64,000 bases of DNA from Pseudoalteromonas sp. DL-6 (GTDB lineage Bacteria; Pseudomonadota; Gammaproteobacteria; Enterobacterales; Alteromonadaceae): the NCBI RefSeq assembly GCF_004328665.1, contig NZ_CP019770.1, forward strand, positions 2,852,001-2,916,000, read 5' to 3'. Position 1 is the first letter of the stretch, and each line of letters begins with the position of its first letter. Shown here in pieces: positions 47,159 through 57,449 of the stretch. A program made the translations under genes and the position numbers. The notes under the pieces are model-generated. The model did not search any database. It was given only the letters and a program-made list of their open reading frames with translations, and had not been told where the DNA came from.

Positions 47159-47288
47159 TATGCAAAATTTATTAACGAAATTGCAAAATGCTCACGCTTT
47201 ATGGGTCGTTATAAGTCGTTTTTTGAGTCGGAATCAGTTAAAATACGCGCTTCTAAGCTAGCTCATTAACTGAGGAAATCAAACTACA

Positions 47289-48875
47289 ATGGATACACAT
47301 CGTCCTATACGTCGCGCACTTTTGAGTGTGTCAGACAAAACCGGTATTGTTGAATTTGCCCGTGCACTAGAAGCACAAGGTGTTGAAATACTTTCAACTG
47401 GCGGCACATGTAAACTACTTGCTGATAATGCTATTAAAGTGACTGAAGTATCAGATCACACCGGTCACCCTGAGATCATGGATGGTCGCGTAAAAACCCT
47501 TCACCCAAAAATTCATGGCGGTATCCTTGCTCGTCGTGGCCAAGATGAAGACGTAATGGCAGATAACAACATTGCTGCTATCGACATCGTTGTAGTTAAC
47601 TTATACCCCTTTGCGAACACTGTCGCTCAAGAAAACTGCAGCCTTGAAGATGCTATTGAAAACATCGATATTGGTGGCCCAACTATGGTGCGTGCAGCAG
47701 CTAAAAATCACAAAGATGTGACGATTGTTGTTAACGCAAGCGACTACGACCGTGTTATCAGCGAAATGCAAAATAATAACGGCTCAACCACCTACAAAAC
47801 CCGCTTTGATTTAGCTATTGCCGCCTATGAGCACACAGCGCAATACGACGGTATGATTGCTAACTACTTCGGTAAAATGGTGCCTGATTACACAGAAGAA
47901 GCCGCTGAAGATACTAAGTTCCCACGTACTATTAATATGCAATTCACTAAAAAGCAAGATATGCGTTACGGTGAAAATTCGCATCAAGATGCCGCGTTTT
48001 ATGTTGAAAACGACATCACTGAAGCGTCTGTGGCGACAGCGACTCAGCTACAAGGTAAAGCATTATCGTTTAACAATATTGCCGATACCGATGCCGCACT
48101 TGAGTGTGTTAAAGAATTTGATGTACCTGCGTGTGTTATTGTAAAACATGCTAATCCATGTGGTGTTTCAATTGGCGACAATATCTTAGAAGCGTACGAT
48201 CGCGCTTTTAAAACAGATCCAACGTCAGCGTTTGGCGGCATCATTGCTTTTAACCAAGAGCTTGATGCCAACACCGCACAAGCGATTGTTGAACGTCAAT
48301 TTGTTGAAGTTATTATCGCACCAAGTGTAAGTGCAGAAGCGGCTGAAATAGTCTCGGCTAAGCAAAATGTTCGCTTATTAGAGTGTGGTGAGTTTTCAGC
48401 TAAAGGCACAGGCCATGATATTAAACGCGTTAATGGCGGTGTTCTAATTCAAGACCGTGATTTAGGTATGGTAACGCAAGGCGACTTAACGGTCGTGTCT
48501 AAGCGCCAGCCTTCTGAGCAAGAACTTAAAGATTTATTATTTTGCTGGAAAGTCGCTAAATTTGTAAAATCAAACGCCATTGTTTATGCCCGCGACGGTA
48601 TGACTATTGGTGTAGGCGCAGGCCAAATGAGCCGCGTTTACTCAGCTAAAATCGCCGGTATTAAAGCCGCCGATGAAAACCTTGAAGTAAAAGGTTCGGT
48701 AATGGCATCAGATGCATTTTTCCCATTCCGTGATGGTATTGATGCTGCAGCCGCTGCAGGCATTACCGCGGTTATTCAACCGGGTGGTTCAATGCGCGAT
48801 GAAGAAGTAATTGCCGCCGCTGATGAAGCCGGTATGGCAATGGTGTTTACGGGTATGCGCCATTTCCGCCATTAA
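47289..48875 (+). CDS. purH: Bifunctional AICAR formyltransferase / IMP cyclohydrolase
   Basis: PurH performs the last two steps of IMP synthesis. The 528-residue protein has the N-terminal cyclohydrolase ([36 protein letters not shown]) and the C-terminal formyltransferase with the Lys-His pair in [10 protein letters not shown] and AFGGIIAFN. It is intact. No PurR box was found in the 130 bp before it. Confidence 0.98.
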   Translation: MDTHRPIRRALLSVSDKTGIVEFARALEAQGVEILSTGGTCKLLADNAIKVTEVSDHTGHPEIMDGRVKTLHPKIHGGILARRGQDEDVMADNNIAAIDIVVVNLYPFANTVAQENCSLEDAIENIDIGGPTMVRAAAKNHKDVTIVVNASDYDRVISEMQNNNGSTTYKTRFDLAIAAYEHTAQYDGMIANYFGKMVPDYTEEAAEDTKFPRTINMQFTKKQDMRYGENSHQDAAFYVENDITEASVATATQLQGKALSFNNIADTDAALECVKEFDVPACVIVKHANPCGVSIGDNILEAYDRAFKTDPTSAFGGIIAFNQELDANTAQAIVERQFVEVIIAPSVSAEAAEIVSAKQNVRLLECGEFSAKGTGHDIKRVNGGVLIQDRDLGMVTQGDLTVVSKRQPSEQELKDLLFCWKVAKFVKSNAIVYARDGMTIGVGAGQMSRVYSAKIAGIKAADENLEVKGSVMASDAFFPFRDGIDAAAAAGITAVIQPGGSMRDEEVIAAADEAGMAMVFTGMRHFRH

Positions 48876-48881
48876 TCGCTT

Positions 48882-48912
48882 AAAGAGCTAACTACTTCAG
48901 TTAGCTCTTTTT
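48882..48912 (+). terminator. Terminator of purH
   Basis: AAAGAGCTAACT (48882-48893) with AGTTAGCTCTTT (48899-48910) and a T run. It separates purH from the next gene, so purD is not simply in a purH operon. Confidence 0.92.
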
Positions 48913-48984
48913 GTTTGCATCAAATTCACGTATTCTGCTTATTCTATAACCATGACTAACAATTATAATGTGAAGGATTAGACG

Positions 48985-49803
48985 ATGAAATTTGCACTAA
49001 AATCTCTACTGGTTGCCACGCTGTCATTAAGCTCAACAATGGCATTGGCACACAACCACGGCCACGAATCAGCATTAACAAATGCAGTTAAAGCAAGCGA
49101 GCGCAGCAGTGAGCGCGATCAATACCGCAATCCTGTAGAAACTCTGGAGTTTTTTGGCTTTAAACCAACAATGACTGTAGTAGAAATTGCGCCTGGCGGT
49201 GGTTGGTATAGTGAAATTTTAGCGCCAGCACTAAAAGAGCGAGGCACTTATTATGCCGCGCATTTTCCTGCTGATTCATCGGTAGGTTACTACCAACGCT
49301 CTCTTGCTGGTTTTAAAGCTAAAATCGCTGAAGATGCCCGCTTTAGTAACGTTAAACTCACTGAGTTTGCTCCTTCTACTCATTTAGATATTGCCCCTGC
49401 AAATAGCGCCGATATGGTACTTACTTTTCGCAATGTCCATAACTGGTTCATGAGTAAAGACAAAGACGCAGCAAGCAATGCATTTAAGTCTTTTTATACA
49501 GCACTTAAACCCGGCGGCACTTTAGGTGTAGTTGAACATCGCCTTCCTGAAGAACAAGCCGATGAAATGCAAAAGTCATCAGGTTATATGAAGCAAAGTG
49601 TGGTTATTGCACTTGCTGAACAAGCAGGTTTTGAACTTGAAGCAAAAAGCGATATTAATGCAAACCCTCTTGATACAGCCGATCACCCTAAAGGGGTATG
49701 GACCCTTCCACCGAGCCTTAGACTTGGCGAGCAAGATGCCGCTAAATATAAAGCCATAGGTGAAAGCGACCGTATGACGCTGAAATTTAAAAAACCGCTT
49801 TAA
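48985..49803 (+). CDS. Exported SAM-methyltransferase-like protein (COG4798 type)
   Basis: A 272-residue protein with a signal peptide ending near TMALA, a His-rich start (HNHGHES), and a class I methyltransferase fold: motif I VEIAPGGGWYSEIL, an acidic/aromatic post-motif, the MVLTFRNVHNWF strand and LKPGGTLGVVEHR. It resembles the family annotated as predicted exported methyltransferase. The substrate is unknown, and a SAM-dependent reaction outside the cytoplasm is unexpected, so the fold may have another use. It is between purH and purD, 14 bp before purD, probably on one transcript with it. Confidence 0.8.
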   Translation: MKFALKSLLVATLSLSSTMALAHNHGHESALTNAVKASERSSERDQYRNPVETLEFFGFKPTMTVVEIAPGGGWYSEILAPALKERGTYYAAHFPADSSVGYYQRSLAGFKAKIAEDARFSNVKLTEFAPSTHLDIAPANSADMVLTFRNVHNWFMSKDKDAASNAFKSFYTALKPGGTLGVVEHRLPEEQADEMQKSSGYMKQSVVIALAEQAGFELEAKSDINANPLDTADHPKGVWTLPPSLRLGEQDAAKYKAIGESDRMTLKFKKPL

Positions 49804-49817
49804 ATAGGATATTCGCC

Positions 49818-51101
49818 ATGAATGTATTAGTCATTGGCAGCGGCGGCCGCGAACACGCACTTGCGTTTAAGGCCGCTCAAAATACAAAAGTAAACACTGT
49901 TTATGTTGCACCAGGTAATGCCGGCACAGCCCTTGAGCCAAAACTTGAGAACGTAGCAATTAACGTTGAAGACCTTGATGGGCTACTTAGCTTTGCACAA
50001 CAAAATAACGTTGAGCTAACCATTGTTGGTCCAGAAGTGCCACTAGTATTAGGGGTTGTTGATAAGTTTCGTGAACACGGCTTAGCCATTTTTGGCCCAA
50101 CAGCCGGTGCAGCGCAGCTTGAAGGGTCTAAATCGTTCACTAAAGACTTTTTAGCACGTCATGCTATTCCAACGGCTGATTACCAAACGTTTGAACAAAT
50201 CGACCCCGCGCTTGCCTACTTAAAAGAGAAAGGCGCACCGATTGTTATAAAAGCTGATGGTTTAGCGGCCGGTAAAGGCGTTATTGTCGCAATGACACAT
50301 CAGGAAGCTGAAGACGCTATTCGCGATATGCTTGCGGGTAATGCCTTTGGTGAAGCTGGCAGCCGTGTTGTCATCGAAGAGTTTTTAGAAGGTGAAGAAG
50401 CGTCGTTTATTGTAATGGTTGATGGTAAAAACGTACTGCCGTTTGCAACCAGCCAAGACCATAAACGCGCTTACAATGGCGATGCAGGCCCTAATACTGG
50501 CGGCATGGGTGCATACTCACCAGCGCCTGTAGTCACCGATGAAATTCATCAACGCATTATGAATGAAGTGATTTACCCAACGGTAGAAGGTATGGCTAAT
50601 GAAGGCCATCCGTACACTGGCTTTTTGTATGCAGGCTTAATGATAGATGACACCGGCACACCAAAAGTGATTGAATATAACTGTCGTTTTGGCGACCCTG
50701 AAACACAACCTATGATGCTTCGCTTACAATCAGATTTAGTTGAACTAATTGAAGCTGCCAACCGTGTAGAACTTGATAAAACCACCATTGAGTTTGATTC
50801 ACGTGCTGCTGTAGGTGTTGTTTTAGCTGCCAAAGGTTACCCAGATAACTACCCGAAAGGCGATGCAATAAGTGGCCTAAAAGTAACCTACCCTGAAGGC
50901 GAAAAAGTCTTCCATGCAGGGACTAAGCAAGACGGCAATAATGTAGTAACTGCCGGTGGTAGAGTATTATGTGCAACGGCACTGGGTAATACCGTTACAC
51001 AAGCGCAGCAGCGCGCTTACAAACTGATTGATGAAATCAGCTGGGATGGCATGGAATACCGTACAGATATAGCCTATCGTGCAATTGCTCGTGAACAATA
51101 A
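49818..51101 (+). CDS. purD: Phosphoribosylamine-glycine ligase
   Basis: PurD makes glycinamide ribonucleotide, step two of purine synthesis. The 427-residue ATP-grasp protein shows VIGSGGREHALA, VGPEVPLVLG, the ATP-grasp region KADGLAAGKGVIVA, PNTGGMGAYSPAP and EYNCRFGDPETQ. Length is as in E. coli (429). Confidence 0.98.
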   Translation: MNVLVIGSGGREHALAFKAAQNTKVNTVYVAPGNAGTALEPKLENVAINVEDLDGLLSFAQQNNVELTIVGPEVPLVLGVVDKFREHGLAIFGPTAGAAQLEGSKSFTKDFLARHAIPTADYQTFEQIDPALAYLKEKGAPIVIKADGLAAGKGVIVAMTHQEAEDAIRDMLAGNAFGEAGSRVVIEEFLEGEEASFIVMVDGKNVLPFATSQDHKRAYNGDAGPNTGGMGAYSPAPVVTDEIHQRIMNEVIYPTVEGMANEGHPYTGFLYAGLMIDDTGTPKVIEYNCRFGDPETQPMMLRLQSDLVELIEAANRVELDKTTIEFDSRAAVGVVLAAKGYPDNYPKGDAISGLKVTYPEGEKVFHAGTKQDGNNVVTAGGRVLCATALGNTVTQAQQRAYKLIDEISWDGMEYRTDIAYRAIAREQ

Positions 51102-51129
51102 TTATTGAGTTTTACTCATTAAACTTTAT

Positions 51130-51153
51130 AAGCGCAGATTATCTGCGCTTTTT
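51130..51153 (+). terminator. Terminator of purD
   Basis: AAGCGCAG/CTGCGCTT with an ATTA loop and a T run, 28 bp past the stop. Confidence 0.92.
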
Positions 51154-51194
51154 ACTGCTACACTATAAAAAAACAATCAGGGCATAGATTAATA

Positions 51195-53735
51195 TTGGAT
51201 TTTAAAACCTTGCGCTATCATGCGATAGCGGTCGTGATACTTATTTTTATTTTTTTTATTATCAGCACATTGTCATCAAACTTTGTGATGCCCTCTCGCT
51301 ATACTATAGATAAAATCACCCCTGTTTACCTCGATCATGCTTATTACATAGATGAAACCAAGACACAAAACTTCGCAGAAGTAATGAGTACACAAACGCA
51401 GTTTACACAGCAAAAATTTAACGATATTCCTTGGAGCTTTAAACAGCAAAATTATTGGTTACGCCTTGATTTAGAAAATAAAAGTAGCCAACAAGAAGAT
51501 GTGGTGGCGCATTTTGATAACCCAATGGTGGATCATCTCACCATATACCGACTTAATAATAATAACCAGCTACTCGATACTTATAAGCTTGGCGACAAAG
51601 AGCCGCGGCTGACTCTGTTTGAATACAGTGTACCCCATATTCGTTTTAAGCTTGATGGTCAATCTACGCAACGCCTCATTATAAAAATAGATACCGTGGG
51701 GATCAGTAAAACCCCAATTCACTTATATCGCCATACAGTATTTGTTGACTTGATGCGCTCTCAAACGGGCATTTGGGGAATTTTTGTTGGCGTGCTGTTA
51801 ATGGCTTCACTGTATAACCTATTACTTTATTTTGGTATTAAAGACCGCGTATATTTGGTTTATATTGGCTACATTATTAGCGCTATTGCATTAATGGGCA
51901 CCGTTCTGGGATTTGGTTTTTATTTATGGCCGCTGCAATGGCAATTATTTATTCACGAAAAAGTAATTGTAGCGAATTACGCCATTGCATTTTTTACCCT
52001 TGCTTTTTGCACACTGTTTTTGCGTTATCACAAAGATGGTTGTTGGCGTTATAAATTGAGCATCGGCTTATTAAGGCTAATGCTAGTGCTTGCTATATTG
52101 AGTTTTTTTATTCCTGAAAATATAGCAGCACCGATATTTTTTGTGATTTTAGGATCGCTCTATATCGTCTGCTTCATTTTAATTTATAACAAATTAAGAA
52201 GTGGTTTTCGCTGGGCTAAGTTTTACGTGTTTTCGTGGGTGCCACTGATCATTGGCGCTGCGATACAACCCTTAGAACTGACAGGCGTTATTTCCTATAG
52301 TTTTTCAATACGCCATGCATTTTTGATTGCCATTTTGTGTGAAATTGTCTTAATGGCAATGGCACTTGCCGATCGGATTCGTTATCAGCGTGAGCAAGCG
52401 CTGTACCATGCAACACATACTCAGCAAACCAAGCTACTCAATAGTGCAAAGTTAAAATATGCCTTTATGGCACTCAAAGCACAACAGCGCTCTACCACTT
52501 TATGTTTAGTGAAAATACGTCACTTTAATTCTCTAAATACCATTATTACCCCTTCGCAAGGGTATGAGCTCATTAAACATGTTGCTCAGGAGTTAGAACG
52601 CCAATTGAGCTTTGAACGAGAGTTCTCTCAGCTCAACAGTGGCATTAATCAGCCTGCTAAAATTGCTGATTTAGGCAGTGGCGTATTTGCCTGTATTTCC
52701 ACTAAAAATCAGAGTCAGCATACACTTGAAGAGTTATTGAAACAGATCTTAAATAAATTACCAAAAACGTATCAAATTAAAGGTCTAGACCTACAACTTA
52801 ATTACAGTGTTGGCATTAGTGGTTATGGTAAACGTGATGACTTTGAGTTTTGGTTAAAGCGAGGCTATTTAGCATTACACGATGCTAAACATAGCCTAAC
52901 TAAGGTCAGCTCATCATCTGCTAATAATAACCTAGCAATGGACGTATCACTTGCTGCCAAGCTACAGCAAGCCATAAGAGAGGATCAGCTTGCGCTTTAT
53001 TATCAACCACAAATTAGCTTAAAAGAGTGCAGTATCAATGGCGCTGAAGCACTATTACGTTGGCCTAACGCGGAATTTAAAAATATTTCGATAGAAAAGC
53101 TGATTATGCTCGCTGAGCACACCGGTATTATTAATGAGCTAACCCTTTGGGTTATTGAGCAAGCCTGTAAAGACATTGCAAGGCTGGCAAACGATGGCAT
53201 CAAAAATCACAGTGTTAGTGTGAATTTAAGTGCAAAAAATTTAGCCATCGCCAATTTAACGGAAAAAGTAGAGAATATTTTAATTAAGTATCAGGTCGCA
53301 CCTCATTTATTAAAGTTTGAGCTGACTGAATCTGCTTTTGTCGAAAACCAAGATGCGTTAGTCACCTTAGTGGATGAACTGGCCACTTTAGGCGTTAAAG
53401 TAGTACTAGATGACTTTGGTACTGGTTATTCATCGCTTAGCTACTTAGTTAACTATCACTTTAGCGAACTTAAAGTAGATAAGTCGTTCGTGTTTGATTT
53501 AACTGATAACCGTGCACATCAGGTTATTGTACAAACAGCCATAGATATGGCACATAATCTGGGCCTAACGATTACGATTGAGGGCGTAGAGACTCAAGAG
53601 GTTCATCAACTACTTACAGCCATGAGAGCCGATCGTACCCAAGGCTACTTATATGCCAAAGCACTCTCTTATGATAATTATTTAGACTTCTTAAAAAGCC
53701 AATACAGCCTAAAAATGTTAAACTCCCCTTTTTAA
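51195..53735 (+). CDS. 7TMR-DISM sensor with degenerate GGDEF and EAL phosphodiesterase domains
   Basis: An 846-residue membrane protein. Order: N-terminal membrane anchor (10-32), extracytoplasmic 7TMR-DISM beta domain (about 45-190), seven-helix 7TMR-DISM part (about 195-400), a GGDEF-like domain (about 415-570) in which the active loop reads DLGSGVF rather than GGDEF, and an EAL domain (about 590-835) with EALLRW (Glu about 617), DDFGTGYSS and IEGVET intact. Expected activity is c-di-GMP hydrolysis, with the GGDEF-like part only regulatory. Start is TTG 51195; the first ATG would cut off the anchor. Ligand unknown. Confidence 0.88.
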   Translation: MDFKTLRYHAIAVVILIFIFFIISTLSSNFVMPSRYTIDKITPVYLDHAYYIDETKTQNFAEVMSTQTQFTQQKFNDIPWSFKQQNYWLRLDLENKSSQQEDVVAHFDNPMVDHLTIYRLNNNNQLLDTYKLGDKEPRLTLFEYSVPHIRFKLDGQSTQRLIIKIDTVGISKTPIHLYRHTVFVDLMRSQTGIWGIFVGVLLMASLYNLLLYFGIKDRVYLVYIGYIISAIALMGTVLGFGFYLWPLQWQLFIHEKVIVANYAIAFFTLAFCTLFLRYHKDGCWRYKLSIGLLRLMLVLAILSFFIPENIAAPIFFVILGSLYIVCFILIYNKLRSGFRWAKFYVFSWVPLIIGAAIQPLELTGVISYSFSIRHAFLIAILCEIVLMAMALADRIRYQREQALYHATHTQQTKLLNSAKLKYAFMALKAQQRSTTLCLVKIRHFNSLNTIITPSQGYELIKHVAQELERQLSFEREFSQLNSGINQPAKIADLGSGVFACISTKNQSQHTLEELLKQILNKLPKTYQIKGLDLQLNYSVGISGYGKRDDFEFWLKRGYLALHDAKHSLTKVSSSSANNNLAMDVSLAAKLQQAIREDQLALYYQPQISLKECSINGAEALLRWPNAEFKNISIEKLIMLAEHTGIINELTLWVIEQACKDIARLANDGIKNHSVSVNLSAKNLAIANLTEKVENILIKYQVAPHLLKFELTESAFVENQDALVTLVDELATLGVKVVLDDFGTGYSSLSYLVNYHFSELKVDKSFVFDLTDNRAHQVIVQTAIDMAHNLGLTITIEGVETQEVHQLLTAMRADRTQGYLYAKALSYDNYLDFLKSQYSLKMLNSPF

Positions 53736-53756
53736 CATCTTTGGGGCCAAGAAAAG

Positions 53757-54572
53757 ATGCAAGGTACACTGCGTAAATTAAAGTCGAGCTTAACAGAGCC
53801 AGTTCAATATCATCTACCTGTGGGTGAGCAGCTGGTTGATTTAAATGCCTTAATTGGCAAACAGCTGACCCTTACTTTTAGTGGCACAATTTTGTGCTCT
53901 AACTGTGGTAAAAAAACCAAAAAGAGCTACTCTCAAGGACATTGCTTTGTATGTATGCGCAAACTTGCTAGTTGCGATATGTGTATCATGAAACCGGAAA
54001 CCTGCCATTACGACCAAGGCACCTGCCGCGAGCCAGAGTGGGGCGAAGAAAATTGCATGATCCCGCATTATGTATACCTAGCAAATACCTCAGGATTAAA
54101 AGTGGGCATTACTCGCCATACACAAATCCCTACCCGTTGGATTGACCAAGGGGCAACCCAAGCCTTACCCATTTTTAAAGTGCAGACTCGTTTGCAATCG
54201 GGCTTAGTTGAAGTAGCACTGGCACAGTTTATTGCTGATAAAACCAATTGGCGTAATATGCTAAAAGGACAAAACGACGCGCTTGACTTAAAAGCAGCGG
54301 CCGCTGAACTTATTCCACAAATAAGCGAAAAGCTCACAGAGCTGAGTGAGTTGTTTGGCGCAACCGCCATTGAAGAACTTGATGAAGACGAAGTAAACCT
54401 TGATTTTCCAGTCAGTGAATACCCAAGCAAAATTAGCTCGTTTAACTTTGACAAAAACCCCGTTGTTAGCGGCGTTTTACAAGGTATAAAAGGTCAGTAC
54501 TTAATTTTTGATAGTGGTGTAATTAATATTCGAAAATTCACCTCTTATGAAGTGAGTGTAGACTCAGAATAA
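53757..54572 (+). CDS. DUF2797 domain protein
   Basis: A 271-residue protein of unknown function found in many gammaproteobacteria. A cysteine-rich first half (CSNCGKK, CFVCMRK, CDMCIMK, then CHY, CRE, NCM) suggests zinc binding, followed by HYVYLANTSGLKVGITR, which resembles the start of a GIY-YIG fold. The end overlaps the convergent GGDEF-EAL gene by 28 bp. It lies 21 bp after the upstream EAL gene, so they may be co-transcribed. Confidence 0.8.
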   Translation: MQGTLRKLKSSLTEPVQYHLPVGEQLVDLNALIGKQLTLTFSGTILCSNCGKKTKKSYSQGHCFVCMRKLASCDMCIMKPETCHYDQGTCREPEWGEENCMIPHYVYLANTSGLKVGITRHTQIPTRWIDQGATQALPIFKVQTRLQSGLVEVALAQFIADKTNWRNMLKGQNDALDLKAAAAELIPQISEKLTELSELFGATAIEELDEDEVNLDFPVSEYPSKISSFNFDKNPVVSGVLQGIKGQYLIFDSGVINIRKFTSYEVSVDSE

Positions 54573-57073
54573 CCATTTGCTGCTTGGTTATAAAATGCTA
54601 TCCATTGCTGTCGTGTTAATGGATAGCAATAATGGTAACCCTGAATAACATTGCAGCCTATTTCGACTAAGTGTGCCTCTTGCGAGGCATGCTCAACTCC
54701 CTCAGCAACCACATCCAATCCTAAACTTGTCGCCATGGCTATAATCGCCGTAACAATTTGGCTATTGCCGTATTCATCAGGAATTTTCGCAATAAAACTG
54801 GCATCAATTTTTAATGAGTTAAAGGGCAATTTTGTTAAATAGCTTAACGCCGAATACCCCGTGCCAAAGTCATCAAGCGCAATATGCACACCTAGCGTTT
54901 TAAGCTGTTGTAATTGTTCTTTTGCCTGTGAAAAAGAGCCTATAAAGCTACTTTCTGTCAGCTCTATTTCAAGTAAACTTCCTGGTAATTGATAGTGAGT
55001 TAGCATCGCTTTAATATTATCAGCCAACTTACCTTGGCTTAGGTGGCAAGCAGATACATTAATTGCTAAACGCCCAGGGTTCATTCCTTTTGCTTGCCAA
55101 AGAGTTAACTCTTTACCGGCTTGGTTAATAACCCATAAATCGAGACGTACAACTAAACCTAACTCTTCAGCGAGTGGAATAAACTGCGCTGGTGGAATAG
55201 TGCCTAAATCAGGGTCATGCCAACGCAGTAATGCTTCAGCCCCCATAATCGCCCCTGTTTTTAAACATTTTTTAGGCTGAAAATAAAGCTCAAACTCATC
55301 ATGTTCGAGTGCATGTTGAAAGCGGCTCATCATCGCTAAGCGCTCTAGAGAGCGTGCATTCATTGAGGGTTGAAACAACTGAAACGAATTACGCCCTACA
55401 TCTTTTGAGCGATACATGGCAATATCAGCATGCTTTAATAATGTTTCACTGTCCAAGCCATCATCGGGATAAACGGCAGCCCCTATAGAGGCGGTAACAC
55501 CCACTTCAAATCCTTCCAATTTGAAGGGGGTATTTAAGTGATTTAAAATCCCTTCTGCAAGTCTGATAACAGCTGCTACGTTTTCAACCTCACACAATAC
55601 AATAAACTCATCACCCCCTAATCGCGCCAGTGTATCTCCCTCATTAAGAGTGTTAATAATGCGCTCAGAGACTAATTTTAATAAGGTATCACCGGCGTTA
55701 TGGCCTAAGCTGTCGTTTACCTCTTTAAAACGGTCTAGGTCAATAAACATTACTGCTAACATTTGTTTGTCTCTGTGAGCAGCAGCCAATGCCATAGAGA
55801 GTCTATCGTTAAATAAGCGCCGATTAGGTAAGCCAGTTAGCTCATCAAAATACGCTAGCTGCACCACTTTTTCTTCTGCACTTTTTCGCTCTGTTATGTC
55901 ACTAAAAATAGCGGCATAAATCACATCACTATGACTTGGCTCTTTTATTTCTATAATACTGAGCCATTCAATATAAATATCGCCAGATTTTTTACGATTA
56001 TGAATTTCCCCCTGCCATACCCCTGTTTTGGTCAGTGAATCCCACATTTTTATGTAAAAGTTTTTATCATGACGCCCTGAACTCAACATATTTGGCCGCT
56101 TACCTATCACCTCATATTCTTTGTAACCGGTTAAATGGGTAAATGCAGGATTTACTTGCATAATCACCCCATTCGAGTCGGTGATCATGATGCCATCTAG
56201 AGAGGAGTCGATAATTTTATTGGCTAAAAATAAATTACGCTGTGAATGCTGCAGTGCAATATCACGCTGCTGAAGTACCTTTTCAAGCTCACAACAATAA
56301 GCGGTTTCAATTTCATTAATTAGGTTTTCAAGCGACAATACACCATTAATTTGATTATTTTCGCTTACCACTAAATGCCGAATATTACTTTCAGACATTA
56401 ACCTGTAAGCATCAAAAAGGCTGTCTTGAGGGCTTATTTTATAAAGAGGACGGCTCGCTAAATCCCAACAAACAAGATGGTTATGCTGCTCGGTGATGAG
56501 CTTTAGTAAATCACGTTGGGTAATAATGCCATGGACATTTTCATCTTCATTAAAGACTAAAATCACTTTTTCAGCGTATTCGCGCATTAAGTTAACCGCG
56601 TCATTAATTGCTAATGAACTGGAGACGACTCTTATTTTTTTATTATACTGATCGTTTATCGGTCTAAATTGCAGGTAATGCTCTAATCCTTGATTACTCA
56701 CAATATCAGTAATACTGATCACCCCACTTGGGTTATCGTTGGCATCGGTTACTAGTAAATGCTTAACCCCGTGCTTATTAAATACCATCGCGGTATCGGT
56801 TAATAATTGTTGGCTGGGTACACTTAATACTGGGCTCGACATCACATTCTCAATCATTACCTGTCTTAGTGTCTGATCAGAAAAGTTAAGCGTTAAGCAA
56901 TCTGTTTCAGTCCATACCCCCACTATTTGCTGCTGATATTTAACAAAAATAGCGCTAACATTGTGCGCACGCATTAGTTTCACCGCTTCAATTAAAGGGG
57001 TATCCTTAGTGCAAGCGATCACCTTATTGGTAAAAACATCGCATACTTTTTGATAGCGGCTAGTGTGAGGCAT
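54545..57073 (-). CDS. CBS-PAS-GGDEF-EAL cyclic-di-GMP protein
   Basis: An 842-residue soluble protein: four CBS motifs (about 10-265), a PAS domain with PAC (about 285-395), GGDEF (about 410-570, with RLGGDEF intact at about 484-490) and EAL (about 590-830, EALLRWHDPDLG, DDFGTGYSALSYL). Both catalytic motifs are complete, so it could make and degrade c-di-GMP; CBS pairs usually bind adenine nucleotides, linking output to energy state. ATG 57073 with GGAAG is preferred to TTG 57088. Confidence 0.9.
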   Translation of the reverse strand: MPHTSRYQKVCDVFTNKVIACTKDTPLIEAVKLMRAHNVSAIFVKYQQQIVGVWTETDCLTLNFSDQTLRQVMIENVMSSPVLSVPSQQLLTDTAMVFNKHGVKHLLVTDANDNPSGVISITDIVSNQGLEHYLQFRPINDQYNKKIRVVSSSLAINDAVNLMREYAEKVILVFNEDENVHGIITQRDLLKLITEQHNHLVCWDLASRPLYKISPQDSLFDAYRLMSESNIRHLVVSENNQINGVLSLENLINEIETAYCCELEKVLQQRDIALQHSQRNLFLANKIIDSSLDGIMITDSNGVIMQVNPAFTHLTGYKEYEVIGKRPNMLSSGRHDKNFYIKMWDSLTKTGVWQGEIHNRKKSGDIYIEWLSIIEIKEPSHSDVIYAAIFSDITERKSAEEKVVQLAYFDELTGLPNRRLFNDRLSMALAAAHRDKQMLAVMFIDLDRFKEVNDSLGHNAGDTLLKLVSERIINTLNEGDTLARLGGDEFIVLCEVENVAAVIRLAEGILNHLNTPFKLEGFEVGVTASIGAAVYPDDGLDSETLLKHADIAMYRSKDVGRNSFQLFQPSMNARSLERLAMMSRFQHALEHDEFELYFQPKKCLKTGAIMGAEALLRWHDPDLGTIPPAQFIPLAEELGLVVRLDLWVINQAGKELTLWQAKGMNPGRLAINVSACHLSQGKLADNIKAMLTHYQLPGSLLEIELTESSFIGSFSQAKEQLQQLKTLGVHIALDDFGTGYSALSYLTKLPFNSLKIDASFIAKIPDEYGNSQIVTAIIAMATSLGLDVVAEGVEHASQEAHLVEIGCNVIQGYHYCYPLTRQQWIAFYNQAANGYSESTLTS

Positions 57074-57149
57074 TGCTTCTACTTCCAAAATTAAACCAAT
57101 GCACGATTATAAATTATTCAGTAAATGACAATTTGATTTAGGACAATAT

Positions 57150-57449
57150 ATGAGCATCAGTTACCCATTAATTATTATTTATAATAATGAGATTGAGCTA
57201 TTAGAGTATGCCGATGAGTTACATGACTTTATTTATACTCTGGACGTGAATGAGCAGCAAAACGTGGTTATTTTAGATAAGGTAAGTGGCTATCAAGGTT
57301 TAAATGGCGATGCGCATAATGCACTCAGTGCAATACAATTAGCCCAATTGGTAAAAGAATATTTAGCAAAAGAAGGACAATGTTGTCTCAGTAAAATAGA
57401 GCAGCTTACTCCTGAACAGGCATTTAGGTTACTCGCCGAAATCAACTAA
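57150..57449 (+). CDS. Small conserved-looking protein of unknown function
   Basis: A 99-residue acidic protein with no clear motif (ends KIEQLTPEQAFRLLAEIN). It may belong to the small DUF4144-type family of Alteromonadales, but I cannot confirm that. GGACAATAT before the ATG is a fair ribosome site; the 3' end overlaps the convergent deacylase gene by 21 bp. Composition is like the neighbouring genes, which supports coding. Confidence 0.6.
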   Translation: MSISYPLIIIYNNEIELLEYADELHDFIYTLDVNEQQNVVILDKVSGYQGLNGDAHNALSAIQLAQLVKEYLAKEGQCCLSKIEQLTPEQAFRLLAEIN

